From Photobacterium piscicola (GTDB lineage: Bacteria > Pseudomonadota > Gammaproteobacteria > Enterobacterales > Vibrionaceae), in assembly GCF_900166965.1 (NCBI RefSeq), contig NZ_FUZI01000013.1, positions 1-64,000 on the forward strand: DNA of 64,000 bases, given 5' to 3'. The notes under the pieces were generated by a model. It saw only the letters and a program-made list of their open reading frames with translations, had not been told where the DNA came from and made no database searches. Shown here one piece after another: positions 12,224 to 25,325 of the stretch. The position numbers and the translations under genes are program-made. The stretch's first letter is position 1, and each line of letters starts with the position of its first letter.

Positions 12224-12232
12224 GGGATAGCC

Positions 12233-14302
12233 ATGACAGATAAGAATTTCTTAATTGAGCTAGGTACTGAAGAGTTGCCACCCAAGGCACTTCGCACTCT
12301 AGCTGAAGCGTTTGCAACCAACTTTGAAGCAGAGCTAAAAGCCGCTAACTTACCTCACCAAGGTATTAAGTGGTATGCAGCACCGCGTCGCCTAGCACTT
12401 AAAGTAACAGCGCTTGCTGAAAATCAACCTGACAGAATTGTAGAAAAGCGCGGCCCAGCGATTGCGGCAGCATTTGATGCAGAAGGTAATGCGACTAAAG
12501 CGGCTCAAGGTTGGGCGCGTGGTAACGGCATTACGGTTGATCAAGCTGAACGCATGATTACCGATAAAGGCGAATGGCTACTGTTCAAGCAAGAAGTAAA
12601 AGGCCAACCAGCCCAAACATTATTGCCTGAACTTGTTGCAGCAGCATTAGCTAAACTACCTATCCCTCGCCCAATGCGTTGGGGTGATAAAGACACCCAA
12701 TTTATTCGTCCAGTAAAAACACTGACGATGCTATTAGGTGAAGAGCTCATTGAAGGCACTATTTTAGGTGTTGCTTCTGCGCGTACTATTCGTGGCCACC
12801 GCTTTATGGGTGAAGCTGAATTTACTATCGATAATGCTGACCAATACCCTGCGATTCTAGAAGAACGTGGCAAGGTAATGGCAGACTACGATGCACGTAA
12901 AGCAATCATTCTAGCTGATGCGAAACTAGCCGCTGAAGCGGTTGGTGGTATTGCAGATCTTGATGATGAGCTAGTTGAAGAAGTTACCTCTCTTGTTGAA
13001 TGGCCAGTCGTGCTGACCGCTTCATTTGAAGAAGAGTTTCTAAAGGTACCTTCTGAAGCGTTAGTTTACACCATGAAAGGTGACCAGAAGTACTTCCCTG
13101 TTTATGATGCGGAAGGCAAACTAGTCCCTAAGTTCATCTTCGTCTCTAACATCATCTCAAATGATCCAAGCCAAGTTATCTCAGGTAATGAGAAAGTAGT
13201 CCGTCCACGTTTAGCGGATGCTGAGTTCTTCTTTAATACTGACCTTAAGAGCAAGTTAGTTGATCGCCTACCTCAACTTGAGACAGCCATCTTCCAACAA
13301 CAGCTTGGTACCATTAAAGATAAAACCGATCGTATCACTGAGCTTGCGGGCTACATTGCAGAGAAAATCGGCGCTGATGTCACTAACGCTAAGCGTGCTG
13401 GCCTACTGGCTAAGTGTGACTTAATGACCTCTATGGTATTTGAGTTCACTGAAACCCAGGGTGTTATGGGTATGCACTATGCACGTCATGATGGCGAAGT
13501 AGAAGATGTTGCACTAGCACTAAACGAGCAATACATGCCACGTTTTGCTGGCGACCAACTACCAAGCACTGGTGTTTCTTCTGCAGTGGCGATGGCTGAC
13601 AAACTAGATACTATCGTAGGTATCTTTGGTATTGGCCAAGCACCAAAAGGTAGCGACCCATTTGCATTGCGTCGTGCTTCTTTAGGTGTACTACGTATTA
13701 TCGTTGAAAACGGTTACGACTTAGATCTTGTTGATTTAGTCGCTAAAGCACACTCGTTATTTGGTGACAAACTAACGAATGCTAATGTTGATTCAGATGT
13801 AATTGAATTCATGCTCGGTCGTTTCCGCGCATGGTACCAAGATGCAGGCTTTAGCATTGATGTTATTCAAGCTGTACTTGCAATGCACCCTACTCAACCG
13901 TCTGATTTTGATAAGCGTGTTAAAGCAGTAAGTCATTTCCGTGACTTAGATGCAGCAGAATCACTTGCCGCAGCCAACAAGCGTGTAGGTAACATTCTCG
14001 CGAAATTTGATGGCGAGCTACCAGCGACCATTAACAACAGCTTGTTAGTAGAAACGGCAGAGAAAGAACTAGCACAAAAAGTAGAGACGGTTGTTGCAAC
14101 ACTTGCACCTGTCTTTGCTGCGGGTGATTACCAACAAGCACTAACAGAGCTTGCATCACTTCGTGAACCTGTTGATGCGTTCTTTGATAATGTAATGGTA
14201 ATGGCTGATGACGAACAACTTAAAGTTAACCGTCTAGCACTGCTTAATCTATTACGTAACCAGTTCTTACAAGTAGCTGATATTTCATTACTACAAAAGT
14301 AA
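12233..14302 (+). CDS. glyS: Glycyl-tRNA synthetase beta subunit
   Basis: The 689-aa subunit (E. coli 689 aa) binds tRNA-Gly and completes the alpha2-beta2 enzyme. It starts [20 protein letters not shown] and includes [13 protein letters not shown] and [11 protein letters not shown] segments conserved in the family. A C-terminal anticodon-binding-like region follows (about 580-689). It is co-transcribed with glyQ and followed by a terminator. Confidence 0.97.
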   Translation: MTDKNFLIELGTEELPPKALRTLAEAFATNFEAELKAANLPHQGIKWYAAPRRLALKVTALAENQPDRIVEKRGPAIAAAFDAEGNATKAAQGWARGNGITVDQAERMITDKGEWLLFKQEVKGQPAQTLLPELVAAALAKLPIPRPMRWGDKDTQFIRPVKTLTMLLGEELIEGTILGVASARTIRGHRFMGEAEFTIDNADQYPAILEERGKVMADYDARKAIILADAKLAAEAVGGIADLDDELVEEVTSLVEWPVVLTASFEEEFLKVPSEALVYTMKGDQKYFPVYDAEGKLVPKFIFVSNIISNDPSQVISGNEKVVRPRLADAEFFFNTDLKSKLVDRLPQLETAIFQQQLGTIKDKTDRITELAGYIAEKIGADVTNAKRAGLLAKCDLMTSMVFEFTETQGVMGMHYARHDGEVEDVALALNEQYMPRFAGDQLPSTGVSSAVAMADKLDTIVGIFGIGQAPKGSDPFALRRASLGVLRIIVENGYDLDLVDLVAKAHSLFGDKLTNANVDSDVIEFMLGRFRAWYQDAGFSIDVIQAVLAMHPTQPSDFDKRVKAVSHFRDLDAAESLAAANKRVGNILAKFDGELPATINNSLLVETAEKELAQKVETVVATLAPVFAAGDYQQALTELASLREPVDAFFDNVMVMADDEQLKVNRLALLNLLRNQFLQVADISLLQK

Positions 14303-14328
14303 GTTTAATCATCACTGGTTCATAATAT

Positions 14329-14354
14329 AAACCACGCTTTGGCGTGGTTTTTTT
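14329..14354 (+). terminator. Rho-independent terminator after glyQS
   Basis: AAACCACGC and GCGTGGTTT form a 9-bp stem around TTTG, followed by TTTT. It lies 27 nt past the glyS stop. Confidence 0.88.
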
Positions 14355-14379
14355 ATATCTGCATTTGATAATTTCACAT

Positions 14380-14395
14380 TGTTCCACGTGAAACA
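14380..14395. other. parS: parS centromere site
   Basis: TGTTCCACGTGAAACA matches the bacterial parS consensus (NGTTNCACGTGAAACN) at all fixed positions. It is intergenic between the glyQS terminator and avtA, about 18.8 kb from oriC. ParB encoded at 36690-37589 should bind here and load ParA-driven segregation. The chromosomal parAB locus in the same window supports the call. Confidence 0.92.
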
Positions 14396-14538
14396 CATCG
14401 ACACAGCCGACCACTACCCTTAGAGCAAACAAAGGGTTTCGCTTCTGATTGCAATCAGGTATTTTGATCTATCGCCCATCATAAATAACGGGCATCGCAA
14501 GCACGTAACCCTGCACTGATATAGAGGTCAATAGCACC

Positions 14539-15789
14539 ATGGAATTTTCTGGCTTTGGCGATAAGTTCGCTGGCGATTCAGGCATTACTCAATTAATGCA
14601 CGATTTAAATGATGGCTTAACCAACCCTGATGCGATCATGCTCGGTGGTGGTAATCCAGCTCAGATTCCAACAATGGTTGATTATTTTAATCAGCTATTA
14701 ATAGAAATGGCCACCTCTGGTGAGTTGACCGCATCGATCACCAACTACGATGGCCCTCAAGGAAAAGACCGTTTTATTAACGCCCTAGCGACGTTGCTTA
14801 AACACCATTATGGTTGGGACATCAGCAGTAAAAACATTACTCTCACCAACGGTAGTCAAAGTGCCTTCTTTAATTTATTTAACTTATTAGCAGGCAAATG
14901 CCGTAATGGTGCCAGTAAGAAAATTCTCTTACCGCTATCTCCTGAATATATTGGCTATGCTGATGCGGGTTTGGAACAAAATATGTTTGTCTCTTACCAA
15001 CCCACGATTAGCTTATTGGATAATGGCTTATTTAAATACCATATTGATTTTAGTAAGTTGGTTATTGATGACAGCATTGGTGCAATTTGTGCTTCTCGCC
15101 CAACCAACCCGACAGGTAACGTGCTGACTGATGATGAAGTCAAGCAACTCGATGCGCTCGCTCAAGCACATAATATTCCACTGATTATCGACAATGCTTA
15201 TGGCATGCCTTTCCCTGATATTATCTTTGCTGATGTCACCCCTTTTTGGAACAGCAATACCATTTTATGTATGAGCTTATCTAAACTGGGTTTACCCGGT
15301 ATTCGCTGCGGAATAGTGATTGCCAATGAAGAGATTATTACTGCGCTCACTAATATCAACGGTATTATCAATTTAGCACCCGGCAGTTTAGGCCCGGCAA
15401 TTGCTGATAAGCTAATCGCCCGAAATGATTTATTACGGCTAAGCCATGACGTTATTCGCCCTTTTTATCAGCGCAAAGCACAATATGCCGTGAGTCGATT
15501 ACAGCACTATATTACTGATCCACGGTTTCGAATTCATAAGCCAGAAGGCGCGATATTTTTATGGTTATGGTGTGATGAATTACCAATCACCACTAAAGAA
15601 CTCTATCAACGTCTGAAAGTTCGCGGAGTATTAATTGTTCCAGGTGAATATTTCTTTATTGGTTTACAACAACCATGGCAACACAGTCAGCAATGTATAC
15701 GCATGAACTACGTTCAAAGTGACGAACAAATGGAGCGCGGAATTAAAATTATTGCAGAAGAAATTACACGAGCTTATACCATGGGTTAA
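14539..15789 (+). CDS. avtA: Valine--pyruvate transaminase
   Basis: The 416-aa PLP enzyme (E. coli AvtA 417 aa) interconverts valine plus pyruvate with 2-oxoisovalerate plus alanine. Family signatures are LGGGNPAQIP, SRPTNPTGNV and the PLP-binding lysine K249 in SLSKLGLPGIRCG. A GAGGT ribosome site precedes the ATG. It stands alone with a terminator downstream. It complements the ilv genes further right, since the product can be transaminated by IlvE or AvtA. Confidence 0.93.
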   Translation: MEFSGFGDKFAGDSGITQLMHDLNDGLTNPDAIMLGGGNPAQIPTMVDYFNQLLIEMATSGELTASITNYDGPQGKDRFINALATLLKHHYGWDISSKNITLTNGSQSAFFNLFNLLAGKCRNGASKKILLPLSPEYIGYADAGLEQNMFVSYQPTISLLDNGLFKYHIDFSKLVIDDSIGAICASRPTNPTGNVLTDDEVKQLDALAQAHNIPLIIDNAYGMPFPDIIFADVTPFWNSNTILCMSLSKLGLPGIRCGIVIANEEIITALTNINGIINLAPGSLGPAIADKLIARNDLLRLSHDVIRPFYQRKAQYAVSRLQHYITDPRFRIHKPEGAIFLWLWCDELPITTKELYQRLKVRGVLIVPGEYFFIGLQQPWQHSQQCIRMNYVQSDEQMERGIKIIAEEITRAYTMG

Positions 15790-15841
15790 CCAACCCTATT
15801 CTGCCCTCCCCTTTAGTAACAACAATAAAATTACCCTATAA

Positions 15842-15871
15842 AAAAACGCCGCTATGATTAGCGGCGTTTTT
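15842..15871. terminator. Bidirectional terminator between avtA and gyrB
   Basis: A perfect 13-bp stem (AAAAACGCCGCTA / TAGCGGCGTTTTT) around TGAT, with T-runs on both strands. It ends avtA on the plus strand and the dnaA-dnaN-recF-gyrB transcript on the minus strand. Confidence 0.93.
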
Positions 15872-15894
15872 ATAACTATTAACCTAATGACAAA

Positions 15895-18330
<2,436 letters not shown>

Positions 18331-19413
18331 TTAATTATCCTGTGTTATCTTGCCGTGTTCGACCATGAACAACTTACCGTTTTCATCAAGCATATCAACC
18401 ACTTGCTCGCGACTAATAGCACTAATGAACACTTGGGCGTTAGTTTCCTTTAATCGTTGCGCTAACAACGCTCGCCTATGGCTATCCAATTCGGAAGCAA
18501 AATCATCAATTAGGTAAATACACTGTTTGCCGGTGGCCTCTGTCAGATGTAAACCTTGCGCTAAACGCAATGCACACACCATTAACTTTAGCTGACCGCG
18601 GGACAAAACGTCCTCAACCGGTGTTCCAGCAACTTTAATCCGTAAATCAGCCTTATGGGGCCCACTTACGGTATAGCCAAGCTGACAGTCACGTTCAAAA
18701 TTACGTTGCAGCAGCTCAGCATACGGTGTCTCTTTTTCCCAGCCACGATAGAAACCGAGCTGGATTTCAAATTCAGGTAAGAACACCTGACATATTTCAG
18801 CCGCTTTGATTTTTACGGCAGTAATGTACTCTTGACGCCACACACTGATTTGTTCAGCAAGTAATGCTAGCTCTTGATCCCAATAACTGAGTTCACGGTA
18901 ACTTCGTGCTTGCTTTAATAATGCATTACGTTGTTTCGTCAGTCGTTTTAAGCGGCTCCATGCATTATAGAACTTTGGTTCAACATGAAACACACCCCAG
19001 TCAATAAAAGACCGTCGAAACTTAGGTCCGCCGATCAATAAATCAAATCCTTCTGGGGTAATTAACTGTAATGGTAAAATTTGGGCTAACTGCGCCAACT
19101 TTTGATTACCTTCACCACCAATTTTAACTTCGGTAGTACCATCACGTTGCTTGCTGATCCCTAACGGTAAAGTGAGATCATTGTTATCAGTGACTCGACC
19201 ATGAATAAACAATTGTTGTTGTTCATGGCGAATAACGCGACTGATTAAATGACTGCGGAATGAACGCCCATGTCCTAAATAATGAATCGCTTCAAGAACA
19301 CTGGTTTTACCGCTGCCATTAGCGCCAACCAAAAAATTAAACCCGCTGGCTAACGTAATATCACACAGAGCAATATTACGAAAATCCTGCACTAATAACC
19401 GAGTAAGCGCCAT
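18331..19413 (-). CDS. recF: DNA replication and repair protein RecF
   Basis: The 360-aa SMC-like ATPase (E. coli 357 aa) acts with RecO and RecR in gap repair and replication restart. It has the Walker A motif [15 protein letters not shown] near residues 30-44, the ABC signature region [19 protein letters not shown] and Walker [12 protein letters not shown]. Its ATG lies 2 nt after the dnaN stop, consistent with coupled translation. Confidence 0.97.
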   Translation of the reverse strand: MALTRLLVQDFRNIALCDITLASGFNFLVGANGSGKTSVLEAIHYLGHGRSFRSHLISRVIRHEQQQLFIHGRVTDNNDLTLPLGISKQRDGTTEVKIGGEGNQKLAQLAQILPLQLITPEGFDLLIGGPKFRRSFIDWGVFHVEPKFYNAWSRLKRLTKQRNALLKQARSYRELSYWDQELALLAEQISVWRQEYITAVKIKAAEICQVFLPEFEIQLGFYRGWEKETPYAELLQRNFERDCQLGYTVSGPHKADLRIKVAGTPVEDVLSRGQLKLMVCALRLAQGLHLTEATGKQCIYLIDDFASELDSHRRALLAQRLKETNAQVFISAISREQVVDMLDENGKLFMVEHGKITQDN

Positions 19414-19415
19414 AA

Positions 19416-20516
19416 TTACAGTCTAATTGGCATTACTACATACATGGCTTCATCATTGGTTGCATCTTCAATTAATGACGGCGCATTCGCATCCGATAAT
19501 GACAACCGCACTTGATCACACTTTAGGGTGTTTAATACATCAAGCACATAGCTAACATTAAAACCAATCTCTAAGCTATCGCCCTCATAATCAACATCAA
19601 GAAACTCTTCCGCTTCTTCTTGTTCAGGGTTATTAGCAGTAATACGCATTTCACCGTTAGATAAACCGACTCTTACGCCACGAAACTTTTCGTTGGATAA
19701 AATCGCCGCTCGTGCAAACGCTTTACGCATTTCATCACAACTTGCTTCAACAAATTTAGTGCTATTTTGTGGCATTACACGACGGTAATCAGGGAAGCGA
19801 CCATCAACTAACTTAGAGGTAAACACAAAATTACCCACCGTCGCGCGTAAATTTGAATGACCAATTTGAATATTGACTAAGGCTTCAGGGTTATCAAACA
19901 ACCGCACCAATTCAAGTACCCCTTTACGCGGTACAATAATTTGCTTGGTTGGTAAATCATGACCTGTATCAATCGCACACACAGCCATTCGGTGACCGTC
20001 GGTTGCGACTGAACGTAAATGTTGACCATCAGTTTCAAACAACATGCCGTTTAAGTAGTAACGCACATCTTGGTTAGCCATTGAAAATTGGGTGCTATCA
20101 ATTAACTGACGCATACGACCTTGTTCAATCGTAAACTCAACTTCGCTTTGCCAATCTTCAATATTTGGAAAATCTGTAGCGGGTAATGTCGTTAGTGTAT
20201 AGCGACTACGACCAGAGCGAATTAACACTCGATCACCTTCATAGATAACCGCGATGGTGGCACTATCAGGTAAACCACGACAAATATCTAAAAATTTACG
20301 TGACGGTACTGTCACAGCACCCGCTTCAAAATCGCCTTCTAACGCAATTTTAGCAATGAGCTCCACTTCAAGATCGGTACCCGTCATTGACAAGCATCCA
20401 TTCTCAACTTGCAGCAAAATATTGCCTAAAATAGGTAATGATGGACGACCACCTAATGCACCAGTCACCTGTTGCAAAGGTTTTAATAAATGTTCACGTT
20501 CAACAGTAAATTTCAT
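19416..20516 (-). CDS. dnaN: DNA polymerase III sliding clamp (beta subunit)
   Basis: The 366-aa protein, the same length as E. coli DnaN, forms the homodimeric ring that tethers polymerase to DNA. It has the expected start [29 protein letters not shown], the mid-domain [14 protein letters not shown] and the C-terminal [11 protein letters not shown] that forms part of the partner-binding pocket. Only one nucleotide separates it from the dnaA stop. Confidence 0.98.
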   Translation of the reverse strand: MKFTVEREHLLKPLQQVTGALGGRPSLPILGNILLQVENGCLSMTGTDLEVELIAKIALEGDFEAGAVTVPSRKFLDICRGLPDSATIAVIYEGDRVLIRSGRSRYTLTTLPATDFPNIEDWQSEVEFTIEQGRMRQLIDSTQFSMANQDVRYYLNGMLFETDGQHLRSVATDGHRMAVCAIDTGHDLPTKQIIVPRKGVLELVRLFDNPEALVNIQIGHSNLRATVGNFVFTSKLVDGRFPDYRRVMPQNSTKFVEASCDEMRKAFARAAILSNEKFRGVRVGLSNGEMRITANNPEQEEAEEFLDVDYEGDSLEIGFNVSYVLDVLNTLKCDQVRLSLSDANAPSLIEDATNDEAMYVVMPIRL

Positions 20517-20517
20517 A

Positions 20518-21915
20518 TTAAGACGACAACGTTCTAATTAGGTTTGAATAATCTTCTTTAATATCGTGGCTTTCTTCACGTAACTGCTCAATCTTACGAC
20601 AAGCATGGAGCACGGTAGTATGATCGCGGCCACCAAAGGCATCGCCAATCTCAGGAAGACTGTGGTTTGTCAGTTCTTTTGCTAAAGCCATCGCCATTTG
20701 GCGAGGACGAGCAACACTACGAGAACGACGTTTAGACAGCATATCAGCCATCTTTATTTTATAATATTCTGCAACAGTCTTCTGAATATTATCAATCGTC
20801 ACTAACTTTTCTTGTAGCGCTAATAAATCACGCAGTGCTTCACGAACAAAATCAATCGTGATCGCGCGACCAGTAAAGTTAGCATTGGCAATCACACGAT
20901 TCAACGCACCCTCTAATTCACGCACATTGGAGCGTAACCGCTTTGCAATAAAGAACGCCACTTCGTCAGCCAGACGAATATTATGATCTTCGGCTTTCTT
21001 CATTAAAATAGCAACGCGGGTTTCCAGCTCTGGCGGTTCAATAGCAACAGTCAGTCCCCAACCAAAGCGTGATTTTAAACGGTCTTCAACCCCATTAATT
21101 TCACGAGGATAACGATCTGATGTCAAAATAATTTGTTGGTTACCTTCTAATAACGCATTGAAGGTATGAAAAAATTCTTCTTGAGAACGTTCTTTATTGG
21201 CAAAAAATTGAATGTCATCAATCAAGAGAGCGTCAACACTACGGTAATAACGCTTAAATTCTTCAATGGCATTGTTTTGTAGCGCTTTCACCATATCTTG
21301 CACAAAACGCTCAGAGTGCATATAAACCACTTTGGCATTAGGTTTACGATTAGCAATCGCATTACCCACCGCATGCAACAAGTGAGTTTTACCTAACCCC
21401 GTACCACCGTATAAAAATAACGGATTGTAAGCCGCACCTGGGTTATCAGACACTTGACGACAAGCAGCAAGGCCTAATTGGTTTGATTTACCTTCCACAA
21501 AATTATTGAAATTATGTTTAGGGTTTACATTTGAACGATAGCCACCAGGTGATTCCGTTTGTACAGGAGACGGTGCCGGTTCGTAATGCATTGGCTCAGG
21601 TTCAGTGCGAGGTCTTGATTGCGGCAAGGTAAAAACCGGCGGCGCAACAGGTTGAGGTGGCGCAACAACAGGTTTGCTACCAACCTCAAAACGCAGGCTC
21701 GGAACATCAGCACCACAAAATTCATTAAGCAGTCGATTGATATTATTAAGATATTTATCACGCACCCAATCTAAAACAAACCGATTGGGAGCAAATAATG
21801 TCAATGTATGATCATTTAATTCAGCCTGAAGCGGACGCAGCCACATACTGAATTCTGTCGCAGGGAGTTCTTCCTGAAGGCGTTGAAGGCACTGCAACCA
21901 TAGCGAAGATGACAA
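20518..21915 (-). CDS. dnaA: Chromosomal replication initiator DnaA
   Basis: The AAA+ initiator binds DnaA boxes and melts oriC. Domain I starts [20 protein letters not shown] and a proline-rich linker follows. The AAA+ domain has Walker [15 protein letters not shown], Walker [10 protein letters not shown], and C-terminal domain IV has [16 protein letters not shown] place the start at a TTG (21915): GGAG lies 6 nt before it and the protein is then 465 aa, close to 467 in E. coli. An in-frame GTG four codons earlier overlaps that ribosome site. A longer ATG form (486 aa) would add a hydrophobic extension not known in DnaA. Confidence 0.96.
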   Translation of the reverse strand: MSSSLWLQCLQRLQEELPATEFSMWLRPLQAELNDHTLTLFAPNRFVLDWVRDKYLNNINRLLNEFCGADVPSLRFEVGSKPVVAPPQPVAPPVFTLPQSRPRTEPEPMHYEPAPSPVQTESPGGYRSNVNPKHNFNNFVEGKSNQLGLAACRQVSDNPGAAYNPLFLYGGTGLGKTHLLHAVGNAIANRKPNAKVVYMHSERFVQDMVKALQNNAIEEFKRYYRSVDALLIDDIQFFANKERSQEEFFHTFNALLEGNQQIILTSDRYPREINGVEDRLKSRFGWGLTVAIEPPELETRVAILMKKAEDHNIRLADEVAFFIAKRLRSNVRELEGALNRVIANANFTGRAITIDFVREALRDLLALQEKLVTIDNIQKTVAEYYKIKMADMLSKRRSRSVARPRQMAMALAKELTNHSLPEIGDAFGGRDHTTVLHACRKIEQLREESHDIKEDYSNLIRTLSS

Positions 21916-22023
21916 GGTAGACTCCACACTGAATAAACAAAACACAAAAAGGAAGATAATTTTATACTCGCTGAACAAGGATCGCCAGTAAAGAGATCCC
22001 AGATCCAGTGAATAAGATCGAAC

Positions 22024-22212
22024 TTATGCACATAGATCTCACAATAAAATGCAAGATCAGCACAATTTAACCCACCTTTACCCACAGCTATATTAACACA
22101 CCTGCCACAAAGATAAGTCTTTCATTGCCCGTTTAATGCTGTTTTTACTCAATAATGACCATTATATCATCAGCCATTATCATCCACAGGGAAAACCAAC
22201 TGCTGTGGGTAA
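22024..22212. promoter_or_regulatory. dnaA upstream region with four DnaA-box-like sites
   Basis: Within the 477-bp divergent region 21916-22392 I find TTATGCACA (22024-22032, fits TTWTNCACA), TTACCCACA (22078-22086), TCATCCACA (22180-22188) and TGTGGGTAA (22204-22212, reverse of TTACCCACA). The last three each have one mismatch to TTATCCACA. This suggests dnaA autoregulation, as in E. coli. I could not identify a convincing promoter pair. The right part (22213-22392) leads to the ABC transporter and shows only AT-rich sequence. Confidence 0.6.
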
Positions 22213-22392
22213 CCTTTTATAACAATCAGCCCCTCTTTTAGGTGCCGTAAAAAGCATAATCTCAAGCAGTAATATGTCGCTAGCCAAACAAATGGTTATT
22301 TCAAATAACTGTTAATTATTATCTTTATGATTAAATATCGAGGTAGGATGCTTTCACCAAATAAAGCCCTATCAAGGTAAGGAAAATACCGA

Positions 22393-23148
22393 ATGAAAAA
22401 CTGGATAAAAACATTAGTGATCGCAAGTACTTTATTTGCTACTACAACCACCAGTGTTATGGCTGCAACCACAGTAAAAGTGGGCATGTCAGGTCGTTAT
22501 TTCCCTTTTACTTTTGTTAGTCAAGATAAGCTACAAGGGTTTGAAGTTGACCTTTGGAATGCCATTGGTAAACGCAATGACTATAATGTTGAATTTGTTA
22601 CCGCCAGCTTCTCTGGTTTATTTGGCCAGTTAGAAACAGGGCGTATTGATACTATTTCAAACCAAATCGCCATCACTCCCGCCCGCCAAGCCAAATTTTT
22701 ATTTAGTCAACCTTATGTCATTGATGGTGCGCAATTGGTGGTAAGAAAAGGCAATGACAGCATTCACTCAACAGCGGATTTAGATGGAAAAACGGTGGGC
22801 GTCAACTTGGGCTCAAACTACGCGCAACTACTACGTGGTTTACCCAATGCCGATAATATCAACATCAAAACCTATGACAGTGGTATTGAACAAGATGTGG
22901 CTTTGGGACGTACCGATGCCTTTGTGATGGATCGTCTATCGTCAGTGGCTGTGATTAATACAAAACACTTACCGTTACAATTAGCAGGAAAGCCATTTGC
23001 AACCGTTGAAAGTGCATGGCCATTTTTAAATAACGCCAAAGGTAAATTACTTCAACAGCAAGTGAATCAAGCTTTAGTGGCAATGCGTAAAGACGGCACC
23101 CTTACTGCAATATCAAACAAGTGGTTCCATACTGACATCACTCGATAA
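22393..23148 (+). CDS. Amino-acid ABC transporter, periplasmic binding protein
   Basis: The 251-aa protein has a signal peptide ending near residue 24 (VMA/ATT). A family 3 solute-binding fold follows: VKVGMSGRYFPFTF, GFEVDLWNAIG, and later GVNLGSNYAQLL and TDAFVMDRLS. This pattern is typical of cystine/polar amino-acid importers (FliY/TcyJ-like), but the ligand cannot be read from sequence. The permease and ATPase follow at 23230 and 23898. I recall Vibrio cholerae having the same transporter between dnaA and rpmH. Confidence 0.85.
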   Translation: MKNWIKTLVIASTLFATTTTSVMAATTVKVGMSGRYFPFTFVSQDKLQGFEVDLWNAIGKRNDYNVEFVTASFSGLFGQLETGRIDTISNQIAITPARQAKFLFSQPYVIDGAQLVVRKGNDSIHSTADLDGKTVGVNLGSNYAQLLRGLPNADNINIKTYDSGIEQDVALGRTDAFVMDRLSSVAVINTKHLPLQLAGKPFATVESAWPFLNNAKGKLLQQQVNQALVAMRKDGTLTAISNKWFHTDITR

Positions 23149-23229
23149 CTCATCGTTTCACCATCACAAACAAAAGTGGTGGTGACTTTATTTACCCCGC
23201 TTGCATAGCCAGTACAACGGATCACCATT

Positions 23230-23901
23230 ATGGGTTTTGATTTTAATTATATGTTGTCGTTGATGCCTATTTTGTTGAAATATCTACCAACGACATTATC
23301 CATGGCCTCTCTTGGTGCCATTTTTGCACTTTTCCTTGGGTTAGCTATTGCGTTAATTCGTATTTATAAACTGCCGCTACTTAACCCTTTAGCTCAACTT
23401 TATATCAGTTTCTTCCGTGGCACACCGTTACTGGTACAACTATTTTTACTGTATTACGGTTTACCACAAGTATTACCAAGTTTAGTTGGATTAGACGCAT
23501 TCAATGCCGCGGTTATTGGCCTTAGCCTTCACTTTGCCGCTTACATGGCAGAAAGTATTCGAGCAGCGATTATCGGTGTTGACCGCAGCCAACGCGAAGC
23601 CAGTCTTGCTATCGGCATGACGGAATCGCAAACCATGTTGCGAATTATTTTACCGCAAGCCACTCGTATCGCTTTACCTTCGCTCATGAACTATTTCATC
23701 GATATGATTAAATCGACCTCCCTTGCCTTTACACTGGGTGTACCTGAAATTATGGCAAAAGCACAAATGGAAGCATCATCAAGCTTTAAGTTCTTTGAGG
23801 CTTTTCTTGCTGTTGCAATCATATACTGGGTGTTGGTGATAGTGCTTACTCGCTTACAACAATTGGCTGAAACACGTTTAGATAGGGCTTACGTACGATG
23901 A
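23230..23901 (+). CDS. Amino-acid ABC transporter permease
   Basis: The 223-aa inner-membrane protein of the HisM/GlnP type has about five hydrophobic segments. The EAA-loop signature is near residues 120-150 (EASLAIGMTESQTMLRIILP), preceded by FFRGTPLLVQLFLLYYG, the usual family N-terminal motif. It should dimerise and take substrate from the upstream binding protein. Its end overlaps the ATPase start by 4 nt. Confidence 0.9.
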   Translation: MGFDFNYMLSLMPILLKYLPTTLSMASLGAIFALFLGLAIALIRIYKLPLLNPLAQLYISFFRGTPLLVQLFLLYYGLPQVLPSLVGLDAFNAAVIGLSLHFAAYMAESIRAAIIGVDRSQREASLAIGMTESQTMLRIILPQATRIALPSLMNYFIDMIKSTSLAFTLGVPEIMAKAQMEASSSFKFFEAFLAVAIIYWVLVIVLTRLQQLAETRLDRAYVR

Positions 23902-24635
23902 TCAATATAAACAAACTCACTAAACGTTTTGGCGAACAAACTATTTTTAGCGATCTTGATCTCACTATCAAAAAAGGTGAAATCGTGGCTATCATTGGTC
24001 CATCAGGCACCGGAAAATCAACCTTTTTACGTTGCCTTAATTACCTTGAAAGTGCCAATAGTGGCACTATCACCATTAACGATGTGACCGTCGATGGCCA
24101 ACAGCCTAAAAAAAGTGACATTTTAGCCCTGCGACGCCAAACCGGATTTGTATTTCAAAACTATGCTTTGTTTAATCACCTGACAGCACAGCAAAATATC
24201 AGTGAAGGTTTACGCGTCGTTAAAGGCCTTAGTAAACAACAAGCACAGCAACGCGCACTTGATATTTTAACGGACATTGGTTTAGCCGATAAAGCCGATA
24301 TCTACCCTGCCGCCCTCTCTGGTGGCCAACAGCAACGAGTGGGTATTGGTCGTGCTATGGCGTTAGAAGCCGAATTATTATTACTTGATGAACCTACGTC
24401 AGCCCTCGATCCACTGTGGGTCAATGAAGTGCTTAACTTGATCAAGCAATTGGCAAAACAACAACAAACAATGTTGATCGTCACTCATGAATTACAATTT
24501 GCGCGTGAAGTCGCCGATAGAGTGATCTTTATGGCCGACGGTCAATTTGTAGAGCAAGGGCCACCAGAGCAGATCTTTAATCACCCTAACGATCCGCGAC
24601 TAAAGGCTTTTTTGACTCAAATAGGGATCCAATAA
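23898..24635 (+). CDS. Amino-acid ABC transporter ATP-binding protein
   Basis: The 245-aa ATPase has Walker A GPSGTGKST (about residues 33-41), the Q-loop FVFQNYALFNH, the signature LSGGQQQRVGIGRA, Walker B LLLLDEPTSALD and the H-loop VTHE. It belongs to the polar amino-acid transport group (GlnQ/HisP). It is translationally coupled to the permease. No terminator was seen after it; the rpmH promoters start within 10 nt of its stop. Confidence 0.92.
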   Translation: MININKLTKRFGEQTIFSDLDLTIKKGEIVAIIGPSGTGKSTFLRCLNYLESANSGTITINDVTVDGQQPKKSDILALRRQTGFVFQNYALFNHLTAQQNISEGLRVVKGLSKQQAQQRALDILTDIGLADKADIYPAALSGGQQQRVGIGRAMALEAELLLLDEPTSALDPLWVNEVLNLIKQLAKQQQTMLIVTHELQFAREVADRVIFMADGQFVEQGPPEQIFNHPNDPRLKAFLTQIGIQ

Positions 24636-24641
24636 GGATCC

Positions 24642-24669
24642 TTGAACTTCGCGCTATAAAACGTATAAT
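24642..24669 (+). promoter_or_regulatory. rpmH upstream promoter (distal)
   Basis: TTGAAC (24642-24647) and a perfect TATAAT (24664-24669) are spaced by 16 bp and followed by the GC-rich discriminator GCAGCGCCC. That arrangement is typical of stringently controlled ribosomal promoters. It lies about 150 bp before rpmH. Confidence 0.75.
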
Positions 24670-24701
24670 GCAGCGCCCGTCATTAGATGTGGGTATAATT
24701 A

Positions 24702-24730
24702 TTGACTCTTTGTTGGTCAGTGATTACAAT
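24702..24730 (+). promoter_or_regulatory. rpmH upstream promoter (proximal)
   Basis: TTGACT (24702-24707), a 17-bp spacer and TACAAT (24725-24730) form a second good sigma-70 promoter, about 90 bp before rpmH. Tandem promoters here match the known multi-promoter control of rpmH-rnpA in E. coli. Confidence 0.7.
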
Positions 24731-24818
24731 TCCGCCTCTTTGTTCGTGGTAATTGTCCAATTATGGCCAATTACATCTAACAAACTTAAAAACTGATCAG
24801 TTAATTTAAGGTAAAACC

Positions 24819-24953
24819 ATGAAACGCACATTCCAACCTTCTGTTCTTAAGCGTAAGCGTAGTCACGGCTTCCGTGCTCGTATGGCAACTAAGAACGGTC
24901 GTGCAACAATCAATGCACGTCGCGCTAAAGGCCGTAAGCGTCTTTCTAAGTAA
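24819..24953 (+). CDS. rpmH: 50S ribosomal protein L34
   Basis: A 44-aa, very basic protein. It begins [19 protein letters not shown] and ends GRKRLSK, as in virtually all gammaproteobacterial L34. AAGGT lies upstream of the ATG. It is the first gene of rpmH-rnpA-yidD-yidC, with rnpA 15 nt downstream. Confidence 0.98.
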   Translation: MKRTFQPSVLKRKRSHGFRARMATKNGRATINARRAKGRKRLSK

Positions 24954-24968
24954 TCATCGACGATTATT

Positions 24969-25325
24969 TTGAATAAGTTCGCTTTTTCTCGGGAGTTACG
25001 TTTGTTAACTCCCGAACATTATAAAACTGTCTTCCAGCAAGCTCATCGTGCTGGCTCTCCCCACTTGACTATTCTTGCCCGTTCTAACGAACTCGACCAC
25101 CCCCGTCTCGGTCTGGCTGTTCCAAAAAAACAGATTAAAACTGCTGTCGACAGAAACCGCTTCAAACGCGTTGTTCGCGAAAGTTTCCGTTTAAAACAAC
25201 ATCAGCTTCCAGCTTGCGACTTCGTAGTCATTGCCAAGAAATCAGCCAATGGGTTGAGTAACGAAGAACTATTTACGTTGTTAGATAAGTTATGGCATCG
25301 CCTGTCTCGCCCGTCGCGTGGCTAG
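24969..25325 (+). CDS. rnpA: Ribonuclease P protein component
   Basis: The 118-aa basic protein helps the RNase P RNA cut pre-tRNA 5' leaders. The hallmark RNR motif is in [17 protein letters not shown], preceded by [15 protein letters not shown]. The start is a TTG, supported by alignment with E. coli RnpA (119 aa, GTG start): both run straight into [10 protein letters not shown]. A non-ATG start may keep RnpA low relative to L34. Its 3' end overlaps yidD by 34 nt. Confidence 0.95.
   Translation: MNKFAFSRELRLLTPEHYKTVFQQAHRAGSPHLTILARSNELDHPRLGLAVPKKQIKTAVDRNRFKRVVRESFRLKQHQLPACDFVVIAKKSANGLSNEELFTLLDKLWHRLSRPSRG

Noticed and set aside
18961..19000. parS-like GGTTCAACATGAAACA inside recF
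   Set aside because: Three mismatches to the consensus and located within a coding sequence.
21916..21978. Longer ATG start for dnaA (486 aa)
   Set aside because: The added N-terminus is hydrophobic and unlike any DnaA; the TTG at 21915 has a properly spaced GGAG and gives the normal length.
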